The notes beneath the pieces were generated by a model. It made no database searches, was not told where the DNA came from, and worked only from the letters and a program-made list of their open reading frames with translations. Position numbers and translations under genes: made by a program. Below, piece after piece: positions 42,402 through 49,645 of a DNA stretch of 49,645 nucleotides (position 1 is its first letter; the number at the start of each line of letters is the position of its first letter). Source of the DNA: Nodosilinea sp. LEGE 06152. Lineage in GTDB: Bacteria; Cyanobacteriota; Cyanobacteriia; Phormidesmidales; Phormidesmidaceae. Where the stretch lies: assembly GCF_015207525.1 (NCBI RefSeq), contig NZ_JADEWR010000003.1, positions 74,168-123,812 of the forward strand, in the 5' to 3' direction.

Positions 42402-43373
42402 TTAGCTTTGGGTTGCGGGCGGGGGAGCAGACTCGTCGGGGTCGCCATCGTAGGCCTGGCCCGTGCGCTCACGCCATAGAGCCAGCAGCGAACTGGCCAC
42501 AAAAATACTGGAGTAAGACCCCGCCAAAAAGCCCACAATGAGCGCCAGCGCAAAGTACTTCAGGGTTTGGCCGCCAAAAATAAAGATGGCAACCAGGGGC
42601 AGAATTGTGGTCAGCGAGGTGTTGATTGAGCGGCCCAGGGTTTGGTTAACGGCGCTGTCGACCACCTCGTTGATGTGGCTGCCGGGGCTGAGCTTGAGGT
42701 TTTCGCGGACGCGATCGTAGATGACCACTGTGTCGTTGACTGAGAAACCCACAATAGTCAGCAGCGAAACGATAAATAGGCTGTCGACTTCGACCCCCAG
42801 CACCAGCCCCAAAATGGCAAACACCCCGGCGGTAATAATGACATCGTGGGCCAGGGCCAGAATCGCCAGCAGCGCGTAGTCAAGCTTAAAGCGCAGGCTG
42901 AGGTAGGCCACAATACCGGCGAAGGACACCAGCAGGGCCAGCAGCCCCGACACCAGCAGCTGCTTACCAATCACAGGCCCCACCGAGTCGATCTGGGTAG
43001 AGTTGGCGTCGAAGGGACCAATCGCCTCATCTAGGGCATTTTGCAGGGTGGTGCGCTCGTCCACATCCAGGGTGCGGGTGCGAATGGAGAGCACCTGCTG
43101 TTCGTCGCCCAATACCTGAAGGCTGCTAGAGTCGAGCCCCTGCTGCCCCAGCACCTGCCTGACTTGCGCGAGATCAATGGCTTCACTGCAGCTATCGGTT
43201 GTCGTGCAAGCACGGGTCACCTGTAGTCGGGTACCACCAGCGAAGTCAAGCCCCGGTTTGAGGGGCGCACCGAACTGCTGCCACGAGATCGCCATGGCCA
43301 CCAGGCTAGCCAGCACCAAAGCCCCCGAAATGGCCCACCACAGACCGCGCTGCTGAATAATGTTGAGCTTCAT
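42402..43373 (-). CDS. secF: Protein translocase subunit SecF
   Basis: Membrane component of SecDF, which uses the proton gradient to help protein export across the cytoplasmic or thylakoid membrane. Six hydrophobic segments with a large periplasmic domain after the first; [32 protein letters not shown], and [20 protein letters not shown] are family marks. ATG at 43373 with GGAG 5 bases upstream is preferred over GTG at 43379. 323 residues. Lies 8 bp after secD. Confidence 0.95.
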   Translation of the reverse strand: MKLNIIQQRGLWWAISGALVLASLVAMAISWQQFGAPLKPGLDFAGGTRLQVTRACTTTDSCSEAIDLAQVRQVLGQQGLDSSSLQVLGDEQQVLSIRTRTLDVDERTTLQNALDEAIGPFDANSTQIDSVGPVIGKQLLVSGLLALLVSFAGIVAYLSLRFKLDYALLAILALAHDVIITAGVFAILGLVLGVEVDSLFIVSLLTIVGFSVNDTVVIYDRVRENLKLSPGSHINEVVDSAVNQTLGRSINTSLTTILPLVAIFIFGGQTLKYFALALIVGFLAGSYSSIFVASSLLALWRERTGQAYDGDPDESAPPPATQS

Positions 43374-43381
43374 GGGCACTC

Positions 43382-44812
43382 CTAGGGGCGAACGGGGTTG
43401 GGGCGAGCGGTGTTTAGGCCGGGGCAGAACAGGTTGGGCCGCCGAAACTGGGGCAGGCTAATCGCCAGGAACATCAGGGTACGGGTGCAGGTCAGCGCCG
43501 TAAACATGCTGATGAGCACGCCAATACCCAGGGTGAGGGCAAACCCCTTGACTAGACCAGCGCCAAAGTAAAACAGCGCCAGGCAGGAAATTAGGGTGGT
43601 GACGTTGCCATCTAAGATGCTCGAAAAGGCGCGGAAAAACCCCGATTCAACAGAGCGGTAGAGGGTTTTGTCTGATCTCAGCTCCTCGCGGGTGCGCTCA
43701 AAGATCAGCACATTGGCATCTACCGCCATGCCAATGCTGAGAATAAACCCGGCAATGCCCGGCAGCGTCAGGGTGACTCCCAACAGGTTAAAGGCGGCCC
43801 AGGTGAGCAGCGCGTAGATAATGAGGGCCACGTCGGCCAGGATGCCGGGCAGACGGTAGTAGACCGCCATAAACACCAGCACCAGGGCCAGCCCGGCCAG
43901 GCCCGCATAGAGGCTGCGCTGAATGCTGTCGCGCCCCAGGGTGGGGCCAACGGTGCGGTTTTCAACTACCTCTACCGGCAGGGGCAGGGCACCGCCGCGC
44001 AGCTGAATTGCCAACTCGTTGGCCGACTCGGCGGTAAAGCTGCCCGAAATCTCTGCACCGCCTCCGGTAATGCCGGTTTCGGCGTACTGGACGTTGACCG
44101 TGGGGGCACTGAGCAGTCGGTTATCGAGGAAGATGCCGATGGTGCGGCCTGTACCGGCGATCGCCTTCGTCAGCTCGGCAAACTGGTTGCCGCCCTCGTT
44201 ATTGAAGCGAATAGAGACGACCCAGCGACCGGCACTGTCGGTACCGGCGATCGCATCCGTGAGCTGGTCGCCACCTAGTGTGCTTGGCTCAAACAGGTTG
44301 GCGATGGCGGCTTCGCTGGCCCTGATATCGGCCTGGAGCCGCTCAATGCGGGCCTGGGTTTCAGGCTCGGTTGCCCCCTCGGGCAGGCTGGACTGGAGGG
44401 CGGCCAGCTCGCCTAAATGACCTTGCAGCACCTGATTTTCGATCGCCAGCTGCTGATCGGTACCGGCTCGCTGGGCGCGAAACTCTAGCTGAGCCGTGCC
44501 CCCCAGCACCCGCTCCGCCTGTTCGGGGTCGCTGACGCCGGGCAGCTGTACCAGCAGCTGGTTGTTGCTCAACTGCTGCACCACCGCCTCCGACACGCCC
44601 AGGCCGTTGACCCGGCCTTCTACGACACTTTGCACCACCTCCATATCTCGTTCGGAGATCGTGGGGATGGCTGCGGTGGGCTGCACCTGAATGGTGAGCT
44701 GAGATCCGCCGCGCAGGTCTAGCCCCAAGCGGGTGGGAATTTGGGTGATTACCACCACGGCGGCGATGGTGAGCGCCAAAATAACCCCTAGCCAAGCTCG
44801 ATATTTTGCCAT
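43382..44812 (-). CDS. secD: Protein translocase subunit SecD
   Basis: Partner of SecF in proton-driven late-stage protein export. Starts with a membrane segment ([20 protein letters not shown]), then the [16 protein letters not shown]1 region, a large periplasmic domain with [18 protein letters not shown] repeat (here [15 protein letters not shown]), and a C-terminal set of membrane helices with [20 protein letters not shown]. 476 residues, usual. The spacer to pdhB contains a diverged copy of the dispersed palindrome. Probably co-transcribed with pdhB. Confidence 0.95.
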   Translation of the reverse strand: MAKYRAWLGVILALTIAAVVVITQIPTRLGLDLRGGSQLTIQVQPTAAIPTISERDMEVVQSVVEGRVNGLGVSEAVVQQLSNNQLLVQLPGVSDPEQAERVLGGTAQLEFRAQRAGTDQQLAIENQVLQGHLGELAALQSSLPEGATEPETQARIERLQADIRASEAAIANLFEPSTLGGDQLTDAIAGTDSAGRWVVSIRFNNEGGNQFAELTKAIAGTGRTIGIFLDNRLLSAPTVNVQYAETGITGGGAEISGSFTAESANELAIQLRGGALPLPVEVVENRTVGPTLGRDSIQRSLYAGLAGLALVLVFMAVYYRLPGILADVALIIYALLTWAAFNLLGVTLTLPGIAGFILSIGMAVDANVLIFERTREELRSDKTLYRSVESGFFRAFSSILDGNVTTLISCLALFYFGAGLVKGFALTLGIGVLISMFTALTCTRTLMFLAISLPQFRRPNLFCPGLNTARPNPVRP

Positions 44813-44861
44813 TGCGGGTGCTGCGGTGTGGGTACGAAGTGGGAAGATTTTCCCCGGAGAC

Positions 44862-44885
44862 GGTGGCGGGCGGTGCCCACCCTAC
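44862..44885. repeat. Dispersed GTAGGGTGGGC palindrome, copy 2 (diverged)
   Basis: GGTGGCGGGCGGTGCCCACCCTAC; the arms have mismatches compared with copies at 2399-2422 and 46020-46043. Located in the 103-bp spacer between pdhB and secD. Confidence 0.75.
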
Positions 44886-44915
44886 AGGGTTTTGGGTTCA
44901 GATTGAGACCTACCC

Positions 44916-45899
44916 CTAGACCTTGAGGGCGACCATGTTTTCGACGGCGGCCTCAATTTGCTTGGGCTGCACAATGGTCAGTGTCTCTAGCTTACCGTTG
45001 TAGGGGGTGGGTATGTCTTGGGAAGACAGCCGCACCACCGGAGCATCGAGCTCGTCGAAGTAGCGATCGTTGATGGAGGCAATAATTTCAGCGCCAATGC
45101 CGCCAGTTTTCATACACTCCTCCACGATAATCACGCGGTGGGTCTTTTTAATCGACTGGCCAATGGTGTCAAAATCGAGCGGCTTGAGGGAGATTAAATC
45201 AATCACCTCCGGGTCGAGCCCCTTTTTCTCTAGCCCCTTGACCGCCTGCATGACGTGGTGGCGCATGCGGGAGTAGGTGAGAATAGTGACGTCTTTGCCG
45301 GAGCGCACTATTTCGGCCTTATCAAGCGGCACCACGTACTCGTGGTTGGGCAGGTCTTCTTTGAGGTTGTAGAGCAGCACGTGCTCAAAAAACAGCACCG
45401 GGTTGTCGTCGCGAATGGCGGCCTTGAGCAGCCCCTTGGCGTTGTAGGGGGTGGAGCAGGCGACGATCTTGAGCCCCGGCACTGCCTGAAAGTAGGCCTC
45501 CAGCCGCTGGGAGTGCTCGGCCCCCAGCTGACGACCCACGCCCCCCGGCCCCCGAATCACCATCGGAATTTTGAAGTTGCCGCCGGAGGTATAGCGCAGC
45601 ATACCGGCGTTGTTGGCAATTTGGTTAAAGGCCAGCAGCAAAAAGCCCATGTTCATGCCCTCAATGATCGGGCGCAGGCCGGTCATCGCCGCCCCTACGG
45701 CCATACCGGTAAAGCTGTTTTCGGCGATCGGGGTGTCGAGCACGCGCAGCTCGCCGTACTTGTTGTACAGGTCTTTGGTGACTTTGTAGGAACCGCCGTA
45801 GACGCCAACGTCTTCGCCCAGCACAAATACAGTGTCGTCGCGGCCCATCTCCTCATCGATGGCCTCGCGGAGGGCGTTGAATAAAAGGGTTTCTGCCAT
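44916..45899 (-). CDS. pdhB: Pyruvate dehydrogenase E1 beta subunit
   Basis: Beta subunit of the thiamine-diphosphate pyruvate dehydrogenase, linking glycolysis to acetyl-CoA. Starts [40 protein letters not shown], the TPP-contacting [20 protein letters not shown] and the C-terminal [20 protein letters not shown] are typical. 327 residues. ATG 45899 is certain; a longer open frame upstream to 46061 is only read-through of the palindrome and C-rich repeats. Third gene of the unit pdhA-pdhB-secD-secF being second in order after pdhA. Confidence 0.96.
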   Translation of the reverse strand: MAETLLFNALREAIDEEMGRDDTVFVLGEDVGVYGGSYKVTKDLYNKYGELRVLDTPIAENSFTGMAVGAAMTGLRPIIEGMNMGFLLLAFNQIANNAGMLRYTSGGNFKIPMVIRGPGGVGRQLGAEHSQRLEAYFQAVPGLKIVACSTPYNAKGLLKAAIRDDNPVLFFEHVLLYNLKEDLPNHEYVVPLDKAEIVRSGKDVTILTYSRMRHHVMQAVKGLEKKGLDPEVIDLISLKPLDFDTIGQSIKKTHRVIIVEECMKTGGIGAEIIASINDRYFDELDAPVVRLSSQDIPTPYNGKLETLTIVQPKQIEAAVENMVALKV

Positions 45900-45904
45900 T
45901 GTTG

Positions 45905-45960
45905 GGATGTTTAGTGGGTGGATGGGTAGGTGAGTGGGCGGGTGGATGGGTGGGCGAGCG
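45905..45960 (-). repeat. C-rich degenerate repeat tract before pdhB
   Basis: Read on the minus strand it consists of CCCACCCATCCACCC and ACTCACCTACCCATCCACCC units ending about 6 bp before the pdhB ATG. Same type as the tracts before murT and gatD. Confidence 0.78.
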
Positions 45961-46019
45961 GCCAACGACTTCGGCGATCGTGCCAATGCTGTGCCGCAAT
46001 GCACCGTTTCCAGAGCCCC

Positions 46020-46043
46020 GTAGGGTGGGCACTGCCCACCACG
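46020..46043. repeat. Dispersed GGTGGGCA-n-TGCCCACC palindrome, copy 3
   Basis: GTAGGGTGGGCACTGCCCAC followed by CAC; perfect 8-bp arms (46024-46031, 46033-46040) around a C. Lies in the 195-bp pdhA-pdhB spacer, about 60 bp before the C-rich tract. Confidence 0.85.
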
Positions 46044-46094
46044 CAACTGGCTATTTTTCAAACTCTTCCCCAGTTTGGGGTCGCCAGTTTGGGA

Positions 46095-47123
46095 TCAATC
46101 CTCAGCGAAGATGTACTTGTAGAGGTCGTCGGGGCTGGGTTCGGGGCTGTCTTCGGCGAAGGTGAGGGCGTCATCGATGCGGGTTTGAATGCGATCGCGC
46201 ACTTCCTTGAGCGTCCCTTCCTCGGCCAGGTTGTGCTCAACCAGGTAGGCCTCAAATCGCTTGATCGGGTCGCGGGCCAGCCAGGCCTCTTTTTCGGCTT
46301 TCGATCGCAGCTCGTCGGGGTCGGCCAGCGAGTGGCCACGGAAGCGGTAGGTGAGCGCTTCAATCAGGGTTGGGCCTTCGCCAGCGCGGGCGCGGGCCAC
46401 GGCTTCCTGAGCAACGGCCCGTACAGCCATTACATCCATGCCGTCGACCTCAATGCCGGGCATGCCAAACACCGAGGCTTTCTTATAGATCTCGGGCTGG
46501 GAGGTGGCTCGCTCGTGGGCCATGCCGATCGCCCACTTGTTGTTTTCCACCACAAATAAGATCGGCAGCTTCCACAAAGCCGCCATATTCAGGCATTCAA
46601 AAAACTGACCGTTGTTGCTGGTGCCATCGCCAAAGAAACAGGCGGTCACCTGGTCGGCACTGGCATCGCCCAGAGCGTCGCGGCGGTAGCGCGACTGAAA
46701 CGCGGCCCCCAGGGCAACCGGAATGCCTTCGCCGATAAAGGCAAAGCCCCCCAGCAGGTTGTGCTCGCTCGAAAACAAGTGCATCGAGCCGCCCCGACCT
46801 TTGCTGCAGCCGGTCTCTTTGCCGAACAGCTCGGCCATCACGTTTTTAGCGGGCACCCCAGCGCTGAGGGCGTGGACGTGGTCGCGGTAGGTACTGCACA
46901 CGTAGTCATCGGAGCGCAGCGATTTGATCACGCCGCTAGAGACGGCCTCCTGGCCGTTGTAGAGGTGCACAAAACCGAACATTTTGCCCCGATAGTACAT
47001 CTCGGCGCACTTATCTTCAAAGAAGCGCCCCAGAATCATGTCTTCGTAGAGCACCAGCCCTTCCTCAGGGGAGATCTGGGCCGGGGGAGCCTGAAATTGG
47101 GGTAACGTCCGTTCTTGAACCAT
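46095..47123 (-). CDS. pdhA: Pyruvate dehydrogenase E1 alpha subunit
   Basis: Alpha subunit of the E1 component, binds thiamine diphosphate. Marks: [24 protein letters not shown]-like [34 protein letters not shown] and the TPP motif [20 protein letters not shown] (GDG-x25-NN type). 342 residues, usual. First gene of the minus-strand unit; no promoter is clear in the 986-bp region upstream. Confidence 0.96.
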   Translation of the reverse strand: MVQERTLPQFQAPPAQISPEEGLVLYEDMILGRFFEDKCAEMYYRGKMFGFVHLYNGQEAVSSGVIKSLRSDDYVCSTYRDHVHALSAGVPAKNVMAELFGKETGCSKGRGGSMHLFSSEHNLLGGFAFIGEGIPVALGAAFQSRYRRDALGDASADQVTACFFGDGTSNNGQFFECLNMAALWKLPILFVVENNKWAIGMAHERATSQPEIYKKASVFGMPGIEVDGMDVMAVRAVAQEAVARARAGEGPTLIEALTYRFRGHSLADPDELRSKAEKEAWLARDPIKRFEAYLVEHNLAEEGTLKEVRDRIQTRIDDALTFAEDSPEPSPDDLYKYIFAED

Positions 47124-48109
47124 GGATTTTGCTGGGTCCTACGCCGCGATGTCCAACATTTGACTATACCGAAAAGTATCCACCCTGGGCAGGGGGCAGG
47201 CCAAGATACGCTTTTCATCATACCGAGTGGGTCGCCCGGTAACGGTGCTCGGCGCTGCTAAGGAGTGGTACCCCAAGACGAAGCCCAGAGGCTATACCCC
47301 AGGTCATCCTCAGATTTGCCCCATCTAGCGGCTAAATCTGGCCCCATTTGACACCCTCAGTCAATACTGTCGGCACACACACACCCTGCCGGGGAACAGA
47401 GCCAGGACTTTCATTTAATCTTTAAGAAATCTGGGCTGCAAAACCTAGGGCGTGTCATCAATTCTGGCTCAAGTCCTGATGCTATCAGCATGGCCGCGCC
47501 CGACTCAAAAAATAGGCTAGGGTCTGTTCAAATTAAACGGGTCAAGTACTAGTGTCTGTCAGGCCTAGAGCCAGGGATTGTTCTAGGGGCATTCGCACAG
47601 TAATGCACTGCCAGGATCTCAATCGTTTGTATTGATCTTTATGTATTGATAGGCCCCAGGCTTTGGGCATCAAGACAGTTTATTGGGAAAATTGCGGCGA
47701 TCGCCTCCATGCAGGCATTGCAGCGGCGGGTATCTATACGTCTGGTCGAGTCAAGGCTAGCGGCTACCTCTGACGGCAAGGGCAGACATGTGTTATAAAC
47801 TTCACTTTTGGTTTGGTATTGGAGTAAACGCGGTAGGGTGTAGCTATTTCCCCACGTTCTTATCGGCAATTGCCAGGGGGACAATCGCCAGGGGTAAGAC
47901 ATCGACCGGGCATCGGTCGCAAACTGGCTCTGATGTAGGGCCAGTCAGCAGGGCAAGGGGGCAGCTTCAGGATTGTAGGGTTGGCTCACTAGGGTTAGAA
48001 ATATGGGTTTTGGCCTCCGATGGCGGTTAAAAATTCAGCGGGTTGAGCAGTCCGCAATAAATCTTTTTGGATACTATTTCGAGTGAATTCGCTGTTGGGG
48101 ACGTGAGCT
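47124..48109. other. 986-bp region without a credible gene
   Basis: Divergent spacer between pdhA and ftn2/zipN. I see no tRNA or conserved RNA. A minus-strand 87-codon frame (47639-47902) has unconvincing composition and was not accepted. The region contains the second MITE-like copy (47445-47568) and one HIP1 site; the part from 47570 to 48109 has no structure I can name. Confidence 0.6.
47445..47568. mobile_element. MITE-like element, copy 2 (diverged or truncated)
   Basis: Starts CTAGGGCGTGTCATCAATT, nearly the same terminal repeat as the element at 31647-31777. The first about 78 bases match that element read on the minus strand (shared core GGCTCAAGTCCTGATGCTAT). After GGCTAGGG (about 47522) similarity is lost; a possible far end TGTCAGGCCTAG lies at 47557-47568, giving about 124 bp. 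Confidence 0.65.
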
Positions 48110-49645
48110 GTGCAAATTCCGTTAGACTACTACCGAATTCTGGGGTTACCGATTCAGGCGACTGCCAACCAGCTAGCCCAGGCCCACCGCGATCGCGGCC
48201 TGCAGCTACCCCGACGCGAATTTTCGGCCGCCGCCATTGAAGCTCGCAAACAGCTGATTGACGAGGCCTACGCCGTGCTGTCTGACCGCGATCGCCGCCG
48301 CGACTACGACAGCAAGTTTTTAGCCAGTGCCTACACCGTCGATATGGGCGACATGGGGCCAGCCCCTCTCGCCGAGGGGCGTATTCCGGGCCTGGAGGTG
48401 AGCGCTGACGTAGGGGAGGCGGCCCTCAGGTCGCTGGCGACCGAACCCGGCGGCAGCGAGGCCCAGAGTTCCAAAATTGAAATTGATTCCGACCAGCTGG
48501 TGGGAGCGCTGCTGATCCTGCTGGAGCTGGGAGAATACGAGCAGGTGCTCCAGCTAGGCCAGCCCCAGCTCAGCAACCCCTACGCCAGCGGCGGTATGGC
48601 CAGCCCCGCCCCCGCTCAGGACGACGTTGTGCTCACCCTGGCTCTGGCCTGCCTGGAACTGGGCCGCGAGCAGTGGCAGCAGCGCCAGTACGAAATTGCG
48701 GCCGAGTCGCTGCAAACGGGGCACGAGCTGCTGGCTCGGGGCAACCACTTTCCGGCTATTCGAGCCGAAATTCAAACCGAGCTGTACAAGCTGCGGCCCT
48801 ACCGAATTTTGGAGCTGCTGGCCCGTCCCCTCGACCAAACCCGCGAGCGCCGTCAGGGGCTCAAGCTGCTCAAGGCCATGCTCGAAGATCGGGGCGGCAT
48901 TGAGGGCAGTGAGGACGATCTCTCGGGGCTGGCGATCGACGACTTTCTGCGGTTTATCCAACAGCTGCGCGACTACCTCACCGCCTCAGAACAGCAGGAG
49001 CTATTCGAGCACGAGTCCCGCCGCCCTTCCCCCGTGGCCACCTATCTGACGGTGTATGCCCTGCTAGCCCGAGGGTTTGCCCGCCACCAGCCCGCCCTGG
49101 TACGCCGAGCCAAGCAGCTGCTGTTGCGTCTGGGCGGTCAGCAAGACGTCCACCTGGAGCAGGCCGTTTGCGCCCTGCTGCTGGGCCAGACCGAAGAGGC
49201 CAACCGCGCCCTGGAACTGAGCCAGGAGTACGAGCCGCTGGCCTACATTCGGGAGCACTCGCGCCAGTCGCCCGACCTGCTGCCGGGGCTGTGCCTCTAC
49301 GCTGAGCGCTGGCTCAAGGACGAGCTGTTTCCCCACTTTCGCGACTTCAAAGACCAGGAGGCCACCCTCAAGGACTATTTTGCCGATGCCCAGGTGCAGG
49401 CCTACCTAGAGACTATGCCCTCCAGCCCCGGTGCCACGGAGCCGCGCTGGGCCCAGGCGGGGGCGCAGGGATCATCAGCCCAGTTTTCGACCTCGGGCCA
49501 GGGCGCTGCGACCCAGTTTTCCACCGGCCAGTTTCCAACCATTGAGGGGTCGTTGCCCATTGGGGCTCCCACCATGCCCGTCACCCCGACCCGTCGCGGG
49601 GCCCCCCCGGCCGCGCCAACCGATCGCGGCTACGGCAGCAACGGC
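48110..49645 (+). CDS. ftn2: Cell division protein Ftn2/ZipN (ARC6 homologue), 5' part
   Basis: Membrane-linked organiser of the FtsZ ring in cyanobacteria and plastids. Begins with a J-like domain: QIPLDYYRILGLPIQATANQ then LAQAHRDRGLQLPRREF and KQLIDEAYAVLSDRDRRRDY. The HPD motif of true J-domains is not visible. The region after about residue 90 is helical and repeat-like (e.g. LLILLELGEYEQVLQLGQPQ), as expected for ARC6-type proteins. Open for 512 codons to the window edge with no stop, so the transmembrane helix and C-terminal domain lie outside. The start is GTG at 48110; no ATG fits the conserved N-terminus. Confidence 0.9.
   Translation, partial: MQIPLDYYRILGLPIQATANQLAQAHRDRGLQLPRREFSAAAIEARKQLIDEAYAVLSDRDRRRDYDSKFLASAYTVDMGDMGPAPLAEGRIPGLEVSADVGEAALRSLATEPGGSEAQSSKIEIDSDQLVGALLILLELGEYEQVLQLGQPQLSNPYASGGMASPAPAQDDVVLTLALACLELGREQWQQRQYEIAAESLQTGHELLARGNHFPAIRAEIQTELYKLRPYRILELLARPLDQTRERRQGLKLLKAMLEDRGGIEGSEDDLSGLAIDDFLRFIQQLRDYLTASEQQELFEHESRRPSPVATYLTVYALLARGFARHQPALVRRAKQLLLRLGGQQDVHLEQAVCALLLGQTEEANRALELSQEYEPLAYIREHSRQSPDLLPGLCLYAERWLKDELFPHFRDFKDQEATLKDYFADAQVQAYLETMPSSPGATEPRWAQAGAQGSSAQFSTSGQGAATQFSTGQFPTIEGSLPIGAPTMPVTPTRRGAPPAAPTDRGYGSNG

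Noticed and set aside
45900..46061. N-terminal extension of PdhB in the same frame
   Set aside because: It is read-through of the palindrome and C-rich repeat (Pro/His/Thr-rich), while [13 protein letters not shown] at 45899 matches the normal PdhB start.
47639..47902. Minus-strand 87-codon frame upstream of ftn2
   Set aside because: Mixed, Trp/Ser/Arg-rich composition without recognisable motif, no ribosome-binding site, and no homologue known to me; treated as non-coding.
1..49645. CRISPR arrays, tRNAs, rRNAs, restriction-modification or toxin-antitoxin systems
   Set aside because: Looked for spaced direct repeats, cloverleaf-like segments and typical protein motifs; none seen by eye. A tRNAscan, Infernal and CRISPR search would be needed to exclude them formally.

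Overview
The window comes from a cyanobacterial chromosome. The evidence is the gene content (psaI, a PucC/BCD-type pigment-protein transporter, a photosystem II S4-domain protein, a PSI accumulation factor-like protein, ftn2/zipN, several cyanobacteria-restricted hypothetical families) and the very frequent HIP1 octamer GCGATCGC. GC-rich coding sequence, a GGDEF/PAS sensor, a pseudo-orthocaspase and DUF1400 hydrolases fit a filamentous Leptolyngbya/Nodosilinea-like organism, but the genus is inference. I see no tRNA, rRNA, CRISPR array, prophage or intact insertion sequence.

Layout. 1-4.35 kb: cobK (B12) divergent from a murT-gatD pair (lipid II amidation), then a signal peptidase I with an extra membrane domain. 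4.35-10.3 kb: a long AT-richer leader, then a nucleotide-sugar cluster (rfbF, an LhgO-like FAD oxidase, an SDR epimerase, an RfbC-like epimerase, a strong terminator, then a homoserine-dehydrogenase-like SAF protein and a second strong terminator). 10.3-15 kb: PSII S4 protein, LuxR-type regulator, periplasmic TPR protein, a methyltransferase-glycosyltransferase fusion and psaI, which is only 36 codons long. 15-19.5 kb: small redox/unknown proteins, a GT4 glycosyltransferase and a PAS-GGDEF diguanylate cyclase. 19.5-24.1 kb: an orphan pstB behind a Pho box, a BCD-family transporter, an inositol-phosphatase-like enzyme and a LysE exporter. 24.1-31.6 kb: a TetR regulator with a transposase-type zinc ribbon, divergent from a Rieske oxygenase; thylakoid and lipoprotein genes; ychF; an SGNH hydrolase; two exported/unknown proteins. 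31.6-38.2 kb: a MITE-like element, a pentapeptide-repeat protein, a DUF1400 hydrolase, a LOG-like protein, a DUF7219-like protein, and a ZIP-like transporter with a cyclic-nucleotide-binding domain spliced into it. 38.2-47.1 kb, all minus strand: pseudo-orthocaspase, sat, then pdhA-pdhB-secD-secF-small membrane protein. 47.1 kb to end: almost 1 kb without a gene (holding a second MITE-like copy), then the 5' part of ftn2/zipN running off the window.

Most genes are housekeeping. The unusual material is (i) protein architectures: cNMP-interrupted ZIP transporter, TetR with InsA-type zinc ribbon, dead-site orthocaspase, methyltransferase-GT2 fusion, signal peptidase with a membrane front end, MurT without the zinc-ribbon cysteines; and (ii) small repeats: a GTAGGGTGGGCA-type palindrome and CCCACCCATCCA-type C-rich tracts placed directly before murT, gatD and pdhB, a 131-bp terminal-inverted-repeat element with a second diverged copy, and a 14-bp four-copy tandem repeat. 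No multi-gene defence or other clearly novel system was found; the best candidates for undescribed biology are the cNMP-ZIP transporter, the sugar cluster lacking its expected dehydratase, and the repeat-built leaders.
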